This document shows, in pieces, positions 1 through 8,354 of a DNA stretch of 64,000 nucleotides. The position numbers and the translations under genes are program-made. Each line of letters begins with the position of its first letter. The stretch's first letter is position 1. The stretch is from Anaerolineaceae bacterium (GTDB taxonomy: Bacteria > Chloroflexota > Anaerolineae > Aggregatilineales > Phototrophicaceae). Location: NCBI GenBank assembly GCA_020634115.1, contig JACKCH010000013.1, forward strand, positions 243,004 to 307,003, in the 5' to 3' direction. The notes under the pieces are model-generated. The model was not told the DNA's origin and made no database searches. It was given only the letters and a program-made list of their open reading frames with translations.

Positions 1-1046
1 GCCAGACTAATCGCGCCGCGCAGCCCACCCCAGGCCATCACATGCCGCCATTTAGGCGGGATCGGCTCGTGTTTGCGGACAAAGTGCATGTTGCTCAACC
101 AGTAAACCACGATGACACGGGCGACGAGTACCGCCCCGATGGCCGCCAGAATCGGCTGCCAGGATTCCAACAGGGATGGGAGACGGATTTGCAGGCCGAT
201 CAGCAAGAAAATCAGCGAGTTTGCCAGAAACGCCGCATATTCCCAGAAATTTGACAGAATGATGCGGGTCGTGGGACTCATGCCTCGCGGCCCCATGCTG
301 CTGTTGATGATCCCGGCGGTGACGACAGCCAGCACACCGCTGAAATGGAATTGTTCCGCGATGAGGTACGACCCGTAGGCGACCACCGTCGTCAGGGTGG
401 TTTCAATCAGGTGGTTATCCACCCGCGCGATGAGGTTCGCCCCCAGCCAGCCCACCAGAGAACCCACTGCCACGCCCCCGGCGACGACTTTGATAAAGTC
501 CACCACGCTTTCGGCTACGTCGAACCGTCCGGTGAGTGCGATGCCCAGGACGACGCTGAATACCACAATGGCCGTACCATCATTCAGCAGGCTTTCACCT
601 TCGACCAGGGCGGTCAGGCGTTTGGGGACGCCCAGGGTACGGAAAAGCGCGATCACCGAAACTGGATCGGTGGCTGAAACCAGCGCGCCAAAGACCAGCG
701 CCGTCGCCAGCGGCAGCGCCGTTGTCCAGGTCAGGATGTAGCCGACAATCAGCATCGTCAGGATTACTCCTGGCACCGCTAACATCAGCAAAAGTCGCAT
801 GTTTTCCCGCAGTTCCTTAAAGTCCATGTGGAAGGCGGCTTCAAACACCAGCGGCGGCAGGAAGAATGCCAGAATGAGTTCGGACGTGAGTTCCACCGGT
901 AGCGGTTCGACAAAGCCGAGAATCAGACCACCTGCCACCAACGCCACGGTGTAGGGGATGCGGAGATACTGAACCACAATCGCCACCAGGGAAATCACCA
1001 GCAGCAATTCGATAATGATTTTTTCGAGTTCTGTGATTGGGTCCAT
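1..1046 (-). CDS. Na+/H+ antiporter, CPA1/NhaP type (3' end cut by window edge)
   Basis: Cation/proton exchanger of the inner membrane. The minus-strand reading frame opens at an ATG at 1046 (MDPITELEKIIIELL) and stays open to base 1, giving about 348 residues with the C-terminus missing. Many hydrophobic segments are visible. Family motifs include FFLPPLVFEAAFHMD in the N-terminal third, then ALVSATDPVSVIALF and EGESLLNDGTAIVVF, which carry the conserved Asp and Asn-Asp of the ion-binding site, and near the edge AWGGLRGAISLA. This is the classic CPA1 pattern. It is divergently transcribed from the SDR gene at 1281, sharing a gap of about 230 bp. Which cation (Na+, Li+, K+) is exchanged cannot be read from the sequence. 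Confidence 0.9.
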   Translation of the reverse strand, partial: MDPITELEKIIIELLLVISLVAIVVQYLRIPYTVALVAGGLILGFVEPLPVELTSELILAFFLPPLVFEAAFHMDFKELRENMRLLLMLAVPGVILTMLIVGYILTWTTALPLATALVFGALVSATDPVSVIALFRTLGVPKRLTALVEGESLLNDGTAIVVFSVVLGIALTGRFDVAESVVDFIKVVAGGVAVGSLVGWLGANLIARVDNHLIETTLTTVVAYGSYLIAEQFHFSGVLAVVTAGIINSSMGPRGMSPTTRIILSNFWEYAAFLANSLIFLLIGLQIRLPSLLESWQPILAAIGAVLVARVIVVYWLSNMHFVRKHEPIPPKWRHVMAWGGLRGAISL

Positions 1047-1280
1047 ACGCAGCCTTTTCTACACCATCCTTCCCAAACAGGAGAATTTCGTCCTGGAGAA
1101 GCCTATTATAACAGGTGGCGCCGGGCGCGTGAAAAGACCAGGGCAGACAACCATTTCTGGCATGCTGACCGTTCACGGGGATTGTGCAAAAAAGTACTAT
1201 TATGAAATCCCCTTCTTTTTTCGCAAAGCCTTAAAATCCGGGTACAATTTGCTATAAGGTACAAAGTCTGGAGCGGTGGG

Positions 1281-2270
1281 ATGAAATATTTTGTAACGGG
1301 CGCAACTGGTTTTGTCGGTGGATATCTGGTGAGGCGATTGGTGAATGACGGCCATGAAGTGGTGGCATTGGTGCGGAATCCCGCCAGCGCCAAACCACTT
1401 GTCGACATTGGAATCACCATCGCAAAAGGAGACATCACCGATAAGGACAGTATGCGCGAACCCATGACTGGCGTGGACGGCGTGTTTCATGTCGCTGCGT
1501 GGTACAAAGTTGGTATGAAGGATTCCAGCATAGCGCAGACCATCAACGTTGAAGGGACGCGCAACGTGTTGGAACTGATGAAGGAACTCAGCATCCCCAA
1601 AGGCGTGTATACCAGCACCGTCGCCGTGTTCAGTGATACAAAGGGCGAGATTAAAGACGAAAACTACAAATTTGTGGGGAAACATATCAGTGAATATGAC
1701 CGCACCAAATGGGAAGCGCACTATCTCGTCGCCCAACCGATGATAGATGCGGGACTGCCTCTGGTCATTGTGATGCCGGGCGCGGTGTACGGCCCCGGTG
1801 ACCAGAGCGGCTTGCGCGATGTCGTGGTCCAGTACCTACAGGGCAAGCTGCCGATGTCGCCCGGTGGGATGGCGGTTTGCTGGGCGCGTGTTGAGGATAC
1901 GGTTGAGGGACACATCCTGGCGATGGAAAAGGGCAAAATCGGCGAGTCCTATATTATTGCCGGGCCGCCGCATAAACTAACCGACTATTTTGCGCTGGCA
2001 GAACAGATTACCAGGATTCCCGCTCCGCGCGTTCAAATGCCGCCCGCCGTACTCAAAGCCAGCGCCGCCCTGATGGGCGTTATTGGCAAAGCGATCACGC
2101 TGCCGTCCACGTATACCGCTGAAGGACTCCGAGTCAGCGCGGGTGTCACCTACCTGGGCGATAACAGCAAAGCGAAACGCGAGTTGGGGTATAACCCGCG
2201 TTCGCTGGCGGATGGACTGCCGGAAACCCTGGCCTATGAAATGGAGCAACTCGGTATGCACCCTAAGTAG
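1281..2270 (+). CDS. NAD-dependent epimerase/dehydratase (extended SDR)
   Basis: A 329-aa oxidoreductase of the extended short-chain dehydrogenase family, cytoplasmic. The N-terminus MKYFVTGATGFVGGYLVRRL holds the GxxGxxG dinucleotide-binding motif. The Rossmann half continues through GDITDKDSM and VFHVAAWY, and the active-site tyrosine is probably in SEYDRTKWEAH (YxxxK variant with R/T between). VYGPGDQSG marks the substrate-domain start. The ATG has GGAGCGGTGGG just upstream. It most resembles dihydroflavonol-4-reductase-like or nucleotide-sugar epimerase proteins; the substrate cannot be named. It stands alone, with a non-coding stretch after it. Confidence 0.85.
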   Translation: MKYFVTGATGFVGGYLVRRLVNDGHEVVALVRNPASAKPLVDIGITIAKGDITDKDSMREPMTGVDGVFHVAAWYKVGMKDSSIAQTINVEGTRNVLELMKELSIPKGVYTSTVAVFSDTKGEIKDENYKFVGKHISEYDRTKWEAHYLVAQPMIDAGLPLVIVMPGAVYGPGDQSGLRDVVVQYLQGKLPMSPGGMAVCWARVEDTVEGHILAMEKGKIGESYIIAGPPHKLTDYFALAEQITRIPAPRVQMPPAVLKASAALMGVIGKAITLPSTYTAEGLRVSAGVTYLGDNSKAKRELGYNPRSLADGLPETLAYEMEQLGMHPK

Positions 2271-2646
2271 TACAGTTAAAGCTTTGAGTTGAAAGTGTTC
2301 AATCTTGTGTGGTAAAAGCTTATTTGTTCAGTTAAAGATTTTTGCATATAAACGCTCATTCTTGCGGAGTGTCCTTGCGCTGCTGCGTCGCGGCAAAGGA
2401 CTCAGCCCTCCAATCCAGTTTCTCCTCTTGCTCTGAAGTCTCTGCTAAGCCTGTTTATCTGAGAGAAGCACCCCGGACAGTATGCCTGGGGGTAGGCTTG
2501 GCGTAGGGAGGGACGGTGTGTTGCCTCTATCGGACTGAATGTAATCATTCATATGTGAAGGATACCAACCAAAAAATATGAAAAAAGGAAAGGAGTGGTG
2601 GCGACTCCCACTCAATAGGCGGGTGGATTCCGCCGCCAGATAAATC
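2271..2646. other. Intergenic stretch, no gene seen
   Basis: About 375 bp between the SDR and GNAT genes. Open frames here are short, have no ribosome site and no recognisable protein content. I see no tRNA-like fold and no strong terminator hairpin. The last 70 bp are A-rich and could hold the GNAT promoter. Confidence 0.5.
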
Positions 2647-3303
2647 ATGATGATGACCAGTCAGATCACAATCGAAGTGATGAACACAACCTCAGAGCAT
2701 GTCCACGAATTGGAGGTGCTCCAGCGGATTGTCTTTCCTACCTTGACCGATGACGAACTGTTTACGGCGGAAAAATATCTGAACCACCTGAAACTGTTCC
2801 CGGAAGGGCAGTTTGTTGCGATGGCGACGATTGATGGACAGAAGAAAGTGGTTGGTTCGACCAGCACCTACCGGGCAGACTTCGACTTTGACGACTACCA
2901 GCACACATTCCTGGAAGCCATTGCGCATGGCTGGTTGAGTAATCATAATTCCAATGGGGAATGGCTCTACGGCGTGGACATCAGTGTCCATCCCGATTTG
3001 CGGCGTAAAGGGGTTGGCAGCCGACTCTACGACGCACGGAAAGCCCTGGTGAAACGTCTGAATCTGCGTGGTGAAATCGCAGGCGGTATGATTCCAGGTT
3101 ACGAGCATTATAAGGCAAAGATGTCGGTAGAGACTTATATCGAAAAGGTGGTTGCAGGAGAAATTATGGGGAGAACCCTGCCCATGCAGCTTAAAAATGG
3201 GTTTAAGGTACGTGGCATCTTGTATGACCACATCACCGATCCCCGTGCCGATAACACCGCCACGCTGCTGGTGCGGGGGAACCCGCATTACCGGCCAGGG
3301 TAG
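2647..3303 (+). CDS. GNAT family N-acetyltransferase
   Basis: A 218-aa acetyl-CoA-dependent acyltransferase. The central part shows the GNAT fold: FVAMATIDGQKKVVGSTS (strands 2-3), then GVDISVHPDLRRKGVGSRLY, whose RRKGVGSRL is the motif A pyrophosphate-binding loop (R/Q-x-x-G-x-G/A). The C-terminal part (GGMIPGYEHYKAKMSVETYI onward) resembles the longer GNATs that keep an extra segment around a YxxxA/K helix. Three ATGs in a row open the frame and the exact start is uncertain. The gene is followed at once by a strong hairpin terminator. The acceptor substrate is unknown. Confidence 0.85.
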   Translation: MMMTSQITIEVMNTTSEHVHELEVLQRIVFPTLTDDELFTAEKYLNHLKLFPEGQFVAMATIDGQKKVVGSTSTYRADFDFDDYQHTFLEAIAHGWLSNHNSNGEWLYGVDISVHPDLRRKGVGSRLYDARKALVKRLNLRGEIAGGMIPGYEHYKAKMSVETYIEKVVAGEIMGRTLPMQLKNGFKVRGILYDHITDPRADNTATLLVRGNPHYRPG

Positions 3304-3314
3304 GATAGAAACAA

Positions 3315-3350
3315 AAAGGGCGCGGTGTGTGCCGCGCCCTTTCGATTGCT
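3315..3350. terminator. Bidirectional hairpin terminator
   Basis: A perfect 11-bp stem, AAAGGGCGCGG (3315-3325) with CCGCGCCCTTT (3332-3342), has a 6-nt loop and T-rich flanks. It lies between the convergent GNAT and DUF2892 genes and could serve both. Confidence 0.75.
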
Positions 3351-3359
3351 TTTAGAGAT

Positions 3360-3584
3360 TTATTTTACATCTTTGCCCATCAGCGGGCCGCCGAACAGCG
3401 GGGCAAATACGCAAATATTGAATGCGCCCACCGCGATCAGGAACACACCGACCACGTCAAGGATGATGTTCAACGGTGAATCAACGGCGCCGAACAGACC
3501 GAGGCCGAGTGCGAGAACAACGATACCGGCCAGAATACGAATACCGCGCCCGATTGGGCCAGACATGAACTTTGCGAATGCCAT
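3360..3584 (-). CDS. DUF2892 small membrane protein
   Basis: A 74-aa integral membrane protein. MSGPIGRGIRILAGIVVLAL begins with the typical GxxxRxxRxxxG start of the DUF2892 (YgaP-like membrane) family, followed by two hydrophobic segments and the ending GAFNICVFAPLFG, where the family usually has a CPLY/CPxY-like motif. The role is unknown; homologues are sometimes fused to rhodanese domains. It is monocistronic, converges on the GNAT gene across a shared terminator, and is divergent from the phosphatase-like gene. Confidence 0.75.
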   Translation of the reverse strand: MAFAKFMSGPIGRGIRILAGIVVLALGLGLFGAVDSPLNIILDVVGVFLIAVGAFNICVFAPLFGGPLMGKDVK

Positions 3585-3630
3585 TGGATTGTCTCCCTAG
3601 ATATAATTTGTTGATGCGCTTATTGATTGG

Positions 3631-4974
3631 ATGCACAACGGGACTAAAAGGTTACATTCGACTATGCACACTTTTGAAAATCTCGCAGCGGACATTGAAA
3701 GCCAGGTTCGCGCCCGCCGCACCTTGTCGCTTCCGGCAGATTGGTCTGACGAACTGGTCTTCCCGGCCTATGACGGCCTGTCGATTCGGAATGTGCCGCA
3801 TACTATTGCTCAATTACTTGGTGCGACGCTGCCCGGCCTGACCCCACTGGATGATGCTGTGTGGGGTGGGGATTCGCCTGCCGGAGCGGTGGATCGGGTG
3901 GTGGTGTTTTTGACGGATGGCCTCGGCTACCTCTGGCTGCGGCAGATGATGGCGGAAGATGAGGAAGTCCGGTCATTGATTGGGGAGATTACCGATGGCA
4001 GGGGGGCGCTGCCCTTGACCTCCATCGCACCCACAACCACTGTCGCCGCTCTCACCACACTCTGGACAGGAGCCGGTCCCGCTGCGCACGGCATTTTCGG
4101 CTTGCGCATGTACCTGCGAGAACTTTCGATGCTCGTCAATATCCTGAGTTACAAGCCCGCCGCCGGGAAGCTCATGAATGATGTTTTGGCCGACTGGAAA
4201 CTGCCCGCCGAGTCGTTTGTCCCTGTGCCAGGGCTGGCGGAAGTGCTGGCGCAGCATGGTATCCCTACTCATCTGCTGCTGTCCTACCAGTTGTTGGGGA
4301 CAGGCTTGTCGCGCATTCTGCACCGGGGCGTAGCGCACGCCCACACCCATACCGGTTTTAGTGACCTGTGGCCGCGCCTAGCGGATGTGCTGGCGCAAAC
4401 GGCTGGGCAGCGCTGTTGTGTGAGTGTCTACTGGCCCGCCGTAGATAGCATCGCCCATCACTACGGCGCGGATAACAAGTATACGCGGCATGAAGTCATG
4501 CAGGAGCTTCTCAACCTGCGCGACGTGTTAAACGCCGAGTCAGCACGCGATGGCCGCACGCTGGTGCTGATCCTAGCCGATCACGGCCACCACGATGCGC
4601 CGCAGGACATCCGCCTGCACCAGGATGAACGCGCCCGCCCGATTTTTAATGCGATGCGCGGCGGTTTTGGCGGCGAAACCCGGCTAACCCATCTCTATCT
4701 GCGGGATGGATACAAGCAGGCCGTCATCAACACGATTCAGGAACATTTCGCGGACGGTCTCACCTGGGCGGACGCAGAAACCGCCCTTGCCGCCGGGCTG
4801 TTCGGCACTGAATCGCCGCACTCGGAAGCCGCCCACCGCCTGGGCGATTTAACCTTGATCGCCCGGTTGAACTGGCAGATCAGCGACAATTTCTTGCGTT
4901 TCCCGCTCATCAGCACGCACGGCGGCCTTTCCGACTGGGAGATGCTGGTGCCGTTCCTGTGGAAACGGTTGTGA
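3631..4974 (+). CDS. Alkaline phosphatase superfamily protein (nucleotide pyrophosphatase/phosphodiesterase-like)
   Basis: A 447-aa metal-dependent hydrolase. The bimetal site can be followed: DRVVVFLTDGLGYLWL (first Asp), IAPTTTVAALTTLWTG (nucleophile Thr in the TTT-A stretch), SVYWPAVDSIAHHYG (Asp and His), LILADHGHHDAP (Asp-His) and LISTHGGLSDWEML (last His). This is the type I phosphodiesterase/nucleotide pyrophosphatase layout. There is no signal peptide, so it is probably cytoplasmic. A second in-frame ATG at 3664 (MHTFENLA) is an equally good start. Substrates could be nucleotides, phosphodiesters or a phosphonate; the sequence does not decide. Confidence 0.8.
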   Translation: MHNGTKRLHSTMHTFENLAADIESQVRARRTLSLPADWSDELVFPAYDGLSIRNVPHTIAQLLGATLPGLTPLDDAVWGGDSPAGAVDRVVVFLTDGLGYLWLRQMMAEDEEVRSLIGEITDGRGALPLTSIAPTTTVAALTTLWTGAGPAAHGIFGLRMYLRELSMLVNILSYKPAAGKLMNDVLADWKLPAESFVPVPGLAEVLAQHGIPTHLLLSYQLLGTGLSRILHRGVAHAHTHTGFSDLWPRLADVLAQTAGQRCCVSVYWPAVDSIAHHYGADNKYTRHEVMQELLNLRDVLNAESARDGRTLVLILADHGHHDAPQDIRLHQDERARPIFNAMRGGFGGETRLTHLYLRDGYKQAVINTIQEHFADGLTWADAETALAAGLFGTESPHSEAAHRLGDLTLIARLNWQISDNFLRFPLISTHGGLSDWEMLVPFLWKRL

Positions 4975-5104
4975 GGCAGGATGCGTTTTTAGCCGGGTGA
5001 TCCGGTAGCAATCCATTGTTTTTTGTGTATATTTGAAGTAGTTCTGTGCTACAATTCAGCATATAGTTCCTAGACGTTCGCTATCATAACAAGGGGAAAG
5101 TACC

Positions 5105-5473
5105 TTGCCTACACGTACTGAACAACTCCAGGAAAGCCTCCGTGATCTCCAGGTCAGTTCTGGTGACGTCGAAGCGGCAGCCATTGTCAGCGTAGATGGC
5201 CTGAGCATGGCCTCGTCGCTGCCCGCCCACATTGAAGAAGACCGCGTGAGCGCGATGTCCGCTGCGATGATCTCCCTCGGTGAGCGTATCTCGACCGAGT
5301 TAGGGCGGGGACTGTTGGAACAGGTCTATGTCAAAGGTGAGAACGGCTATGTCATTCTGACCGCTGTGGGAGAGGAAGCCGTTTTGACCGTGCTGGCACG
5401 TAAGGAAACCAAGCTGGGCCTGATCTTTCTGGATATCAACCGCACCATTGAAGTGTTAGAGAAATTGGTCTAA
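5105..5473 (+). CDS. Roadblock/LC7 domain protein (MglB-like)
   Basis: A 122-aa protein spanning a single roadblock/LC7 domain. The segment VEAAAIVSVDGLSMASSLPA is typical of the family, followed by a helix (MSAAMISLGERI), the central strand VYVKGENGYVILTAVGEEAV and a C-terminal helix. Such proteins regulate small Ras-like GTPases (MglA) or act as dimeric scaffolds in signalling. No GTPase gene is seen nearby. The start is TTG at 5105, with AAGGGG a suitable distance upstream. The V4R-like gene begins 22 bp downstream, so the two are probably co-transcribed. Confidence 0.85.
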   Translation: MPTRTEQLQESLRDLQVSSGDVEAAAIVSVDGLSMASSLPAHIEEDRVSAMSAAMISLGERISTELGRGLLEQVYVKGENGYVILTAVGEEAVLTVLARKETKLGLIFLDINRTIEVLEKLV

Positions 5474-5495
5474 GTCAATTAAAGAAGCGGACATT

Positions 5496-6122
5496 GTGCT
5501 TGAATTAAGCGGCCTGTATTACCCAAACCGCATTGCCCGGTATTTTTTCCTGGCGATGGATGATGTGATGGGGCCAAATGGGTTGAATGTCGTTCTCAGT
5601 CTTGCCGGGTTGGATCGTTATATCGGCACCTTGCCGCCGGACGACCTGGTCAAGCAGTTCGACTTCGCTGCGATGGCCTCCTTAAATTACGCGCTGGAAG
5701 AAATGTACGGCGTGCGCGGTGGGCGGGGTATGGCGCTGCGTGTAGGGCGCGCCAGCTTTTCCCAGGGATTTCGCCATTTTGGAGCCTTTTCGGGTGTTTC
5801 GCATCCGGCTTTCCAGAGTCTCTCACTAGAAGAACGTTGCGGTCTGGGGCTGCGGACTCTGGCCGATATTTTTACGACCTTCACCGACCAACCCTCCTCG
5901 ATTACGGTGAGTGATACCGGCTATCTGTTTACCGTAGAAACCAGTCCGATGGCCTGGGGGCGGATGAGCGATAAGCCTGTTTGTCATGCGCTGGTAGGTA
6001 TTTTGCAGGAGTGCCTGCGCTGGGTGTCTAACGGTCATGAGTTTCATGTGCATGAAACCGAATGCCTGGCCTGTGGTGATGGTCAGTGCGTATTTAAGAT
6101 TAATAGCACGCCTATTGGTTAA
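5496..6122 (+). CDS. V4R (4-vinyl reductase)-like sensory domain protein, copy 1
   Basis: A 208-aa protein starting with GTG after AAAGAAG. The C-terminal half has the V4R pattern: SPMAWGRMSDKPVCHALVG, then the last 40 residues with HETECLACGDGQCVFKI, where the closely spaced cysteines could bind metal. V4R domains sense small molecules (phenols, hydrocarbons) or occur in BchJ-type proteins. A paralogue lies at 7722-8354 on the other strand and shares MYGxRGGRGxALRVGR. Next to the roadblock and response-regulator genes it probably acts in signalling. The ligand is unknown. Confidence 0.65.
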   Translation: MLELSGLYYPNRIARYFFLAMDDVMGPNGLNVVLSLAGLDRYIGTLPPDDLVKQFDFAAMASLNYALEEMYGVRGGRGMALRVGRASFSQGFRHFGAFSGVSHPAFQSLSLEERCGLGLRTLADIFTTFTDQPSSITVSDTGYLFTVETSPMAWGRMSDKPVCHALVGILQECLRWVSNGHEFHVHETECLACGDGQCVFKINSTPIG

Positions 6123-6148
6123 AAAGAACCGGGCGATTTCACTAGGTT

Positions 6149-6189
6149 GCCCCTACAGAGTCCCACTCCCATAGTGAGTTTGTAGGGGC
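6149..6189. repeat. Palindromic intergenic repeat (GTAGGGGC family)
   Basis: GCCCCTACA at 6149-6157 pairs with TGTAGGGGC at 6181-6189 around a 23-nt loop. It belongs to a family of GC-rich palindromes with a G/C(T)AGGGGCG edge that recurs between genes in this window. Confidence 0.6.
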
Positions 6190-6271
6190 GCAATATTGCG
6201 TCCATGAATCACTGGGTGTAGGCTACTTATCAGGGAATCTTGGGTAGGTCGTAGGGCGAAGGGGAAATAGG

Positions 6272-7144
6272 TTGGTGGATAAACCGAAGATAATGATTGT
6301 TGAGGACGACCTTGATCTCGCTGAAATGCTGAACGCCTATTTTCGCGTCCAGAATTATGATGTTGTCACGGCAGCCTGGGGCCGCGAGGCGATTGACATC
6401 AGCGAACAGGAAGACCTTCAGTTAGTCGTGTTGGATATTCGTCTGCCGGATATTGACGGTTACGAAGTGTGCCGTCATTTACGATTACAACGCCGCACCC
6501 AGAACCTCCCGATTATCTTTCTGACGGAAAAACGGGATCGGGTAGATAAACTCCAAGGATTAGAACTCGGTGTGGTGGATTACATCACCAAGCCATTCGA
6601 TATTCAAGAACTGCGGCTGCGGGTGCGTAACGCCCTCAACCGTGTTGAACGGCAGAATACGGTCAACCCAGTGACCGATCTGCCGGAAGGCGAAATGGTT
6701 AACGAACATCTGAATGGTCTGATTTATGGGGATGCGCCCTGGTCGCTGTTGCTGGTTTCGATTGGTGGATTGGCACAGTTCCGCGAAATGTACGGGTTCG
6801 TCGCCGCCGATGATGTGTTGCGAGCGGTTACGCTCATGGTGCGGAACGCCGTCCGGGAATTTGGTGGGGAAGGGGACTTTATCGGTCACCTGGGGTCGGA
6901 AGAATTTCTAATTGTGACCACGCCGGAGCGAGTTACAGCGATCCGTGAGCGCGTTGAAACCCGCATCAATCAATCGCGGGAATATTTCTACCCGCTGCGT
7001 GACCGGGATAAAGCCAGGGTAGACCTGGCATCCAGCACGCTCAAACTGCACAGCGGCATCCTGACTTCTGATGATGGGGTTTACAGCGACATAGACGCGC
7101 TCAAAGTGGCGCTCCACGCGACCACACTGCCGGATGAAAGCTGA
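6272..7144 (+). CDS. Response regulator: receiver domain plus degenerate GGDEF-like domain
   Basis: A 290-aa two-component regulator. The receiver domain (about residues 5-125) has the acidic pair in IMIVEDDLDL, the phospho-acceptor Asp in LVVLDIRLPDIDGYEV, the Thr of IIFLTEKRD and the Lys of DYITKPFDIQELRLRV. The output half (about 140-280) resembles a GGDEF domain, but the signature reads HLGSEEFLIV, GSEEF in place of GG(D/E)EF, so cyclase activity is doubtful. The start is TTG at 6272 with AAGGGG upstream; GTG at 6275 is possible. It lies downstream of the roadblock/V4R pair. No histidine kinase is encoded in the window. Confidence 0.85.
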   Translation: MVDKPKIMIVEDDLDLAEMLNAYFRVQNYDVVTAAWGREAIDISEQEDLQLVVLDIRLPDIDGYEVCRHLRLQRRTQNLPIIFLTEKRDRVDKLQGLELGVVDYITKPFDIQELRLRVRNALNRVERQNTVNPVTDLPEGEMVNEHLNGLIYGDAPWSLLLVSIGGLAQFREMYGFVAADDVLRAVTLMVRNAVREFGGEGDFIGHLGSEEFLIVTTPERVTAIRERVETRINQSREYFYPLRDRDKARVDLASSTLKLHSGILTSDDGVYSDIDALKVALHATTLPDES

Positions 7145-7298
7145 AAACGTTGAATTTGGGGGATTGGCTTGAAAGATACGGCCTGTTCTTACGTGACCGT
7201 TGTAAAACAGCAATCATACAGAGGTGCACAGCAGTGTGCCTCTATTCATGTGAGAAACCAACTCTGCGCCAATTCTTAAGAATGACATCCGTGAGCGA

Positions 7299-7613
7299 TT
7301 ACCCTTCCTGAGAACTGGCTTCCCAGGCGTCGTAATCCTCAGCGCTGACCAGTGTGCCGCCGTTGATTTCAGTGGTGTAGCTGCTGCGCTGGTGGTTGAA
7401 GGTGACTTCTAGTTCGACGGTCTGGTTGCAGCGCCAGTCATTGGCGCGTACCAGCTTGCGGGCGTAATACCTCCCGTTGTCCATCAGGCTGAAATCATTC
7501 CGCTGATCCAGGCGTACCCGTACCACCTCATCGCAGCGCGCCGGTTTGACATAGAGATACAGCCCACTATCGGCTGGCTTCCCGCTGCTGAAAAGTTTTT
7601 TGAAAAACTCCAT
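7299..7613 (-). CDS. Conserved hypothetical small protein
   Basis: A 104-aa soluble protein beginning MEFFKKLFSSGKPADSGLYL. The middle is strand-rich: YVKPARCDEVVRVRLDQRND, then YYARKLVRANDWRCNQTVEL, with two cysteines about 35 residues apart, each after an Arg or Ala-Arg. The end is acidic. I recall similar small proteins only from Chloroflexota but cannot name a family. It is probably co-oriented with the V4R copy 2 upstream, separated by a palindromic repeat. The function is unknown. Confidence 0.6.
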   Translation of the reverse strand: MEFFKKLFSSGKPADSGLYLYVKPARCDEVVRVRLDQRNDFSLMDNGRYYARKLVRANDWRCNQTVELEVTFNHQRSSYTTEINGGTLVSAEDYDAWEASSQEG

Positions 7614-7664
7614 GACCTGCTCAGTTCTAACTTATGCTATTGCGCTACACATAGCCCACCTGCT

Positions 7665-7686
7665 GGGAGCGCACACCGGCGCTCCC
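7665..7686. repeat. Palindromic intergenic repeat, 22-bp core
   Basis: GGGAGCGC (7665-7672) and GCGCTCCC (7679-7686) surround the loop ACACCG. The same 22-bp core occurs base for base at 41988-42009, 34 kb away. Confidence 0.7.
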
Positions 7687-7721
7687 GCACAATAGGGCGC
7701 ATCTGATTCATAACCCGCTAC

Positions 7722-8354
7722 CTAGTCAATCGGCTCTTTGTAGATGATGTAGCGACCTATGTCATCGCCTTTGCCGATGCAGGTGGAAAGGTCAACCTTG
7801 AACTCACGGCCACCACTGACCCAGCGCAAGCCTTCCTGCAACAGCCCTTGCCCGACAAAGCATACCGCCTTATCGGTCTTGCGACCCCAACACATTGGGC
7901 AGCGCTCCAGCGTGTAGATGATGCGGTCATCGCCTTCTTCGTAGACGTTCGACACTTGGTCGGAGAACTGCGAGAAGATGTTCGCCATGGCTGGGACACC
8001 CACCTTGAGCTTGGCGTTGAGCGGCAGCACCTTGAACGCCAGGTCGCCGACCCCGGCCAGCGCACCGAAGCCACGCAGGGCATCCGCAAAGAGCGTACGT
8101 CCGACGCGCAGTGCCAGACCCCGGCCACCGCGCGGGCCGTACATTTCTTCCAGGGCGACGCACAGAGCGGTGAAGTCGGCGAAGTCAAAGACTTTTTCGA
8201 GGTTATCGGGGGGGTAGTTGCCGATCAGGTTGGGCAAACCGGCGAGATTGAGGACGGCGTTGAGGCCGTTCTTGCCCATGACCTCTTCCATCGCGTCCAG
8301 GAAGATGCGGGCGAATTTGTTCGGGTAGTAATATCCGCTTTTCTCAGGTGGCAT
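7722..8354 (-). CDS. V4R-like sensory domain protein, copy 2
   Basis: A 210-aa paralogue of the protein at 5496-6122, alignable over its whole length (GYYYPNKFARIFLDAMEEVM against GLYYPNRIARYFFLAMDDVM; shared EEMYG-RGGRG-ALRVGR). Here the C-terminal half carries ERCPMCWGRKTDKAVCFVG, with a CxxC and a further Cys that copy 1 lacks. Copy 1 instead has its cysteine cluster near the end (CLACGDGQC), where this copy has only STCIGKGDD. The two may therefore bind ligand or metal differently. The ATG at 8354 has GGAGGAA 8 nt upstream. Confidence 0.65.
   Translation of the reverse strand: MPPEKSGYYYPNKFARIFLDAMEEVMGKNGLNAVLNLAGLPNLIGNYPPDNLEKVFDFADFTALCVALEEMYGPRGGRGLALRVGRTLFADALRGFGALAGVGDLAFKVLPLNAKLKVGVPAMANIFSQFSDQVSNVYEEGDDRIIYTLERCPMCWGRKTDKAVCFVGQGLLQEGLRWVSGGREFKVDLSTCIGKGDDIGRYIIYKEPID

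Noticed and set aside
42..741. Open plus-strand frames opposite the antiporter
   Set aside because: They are shadows of the antiporter gene on the minus strand, which has full family motifs.
2445..2648. 67-codon minus-strand frame in the SDR/GNAT gap
   Set aside because: No ribosome site, no recognisable protein text and it overlaps the GNAT start region.
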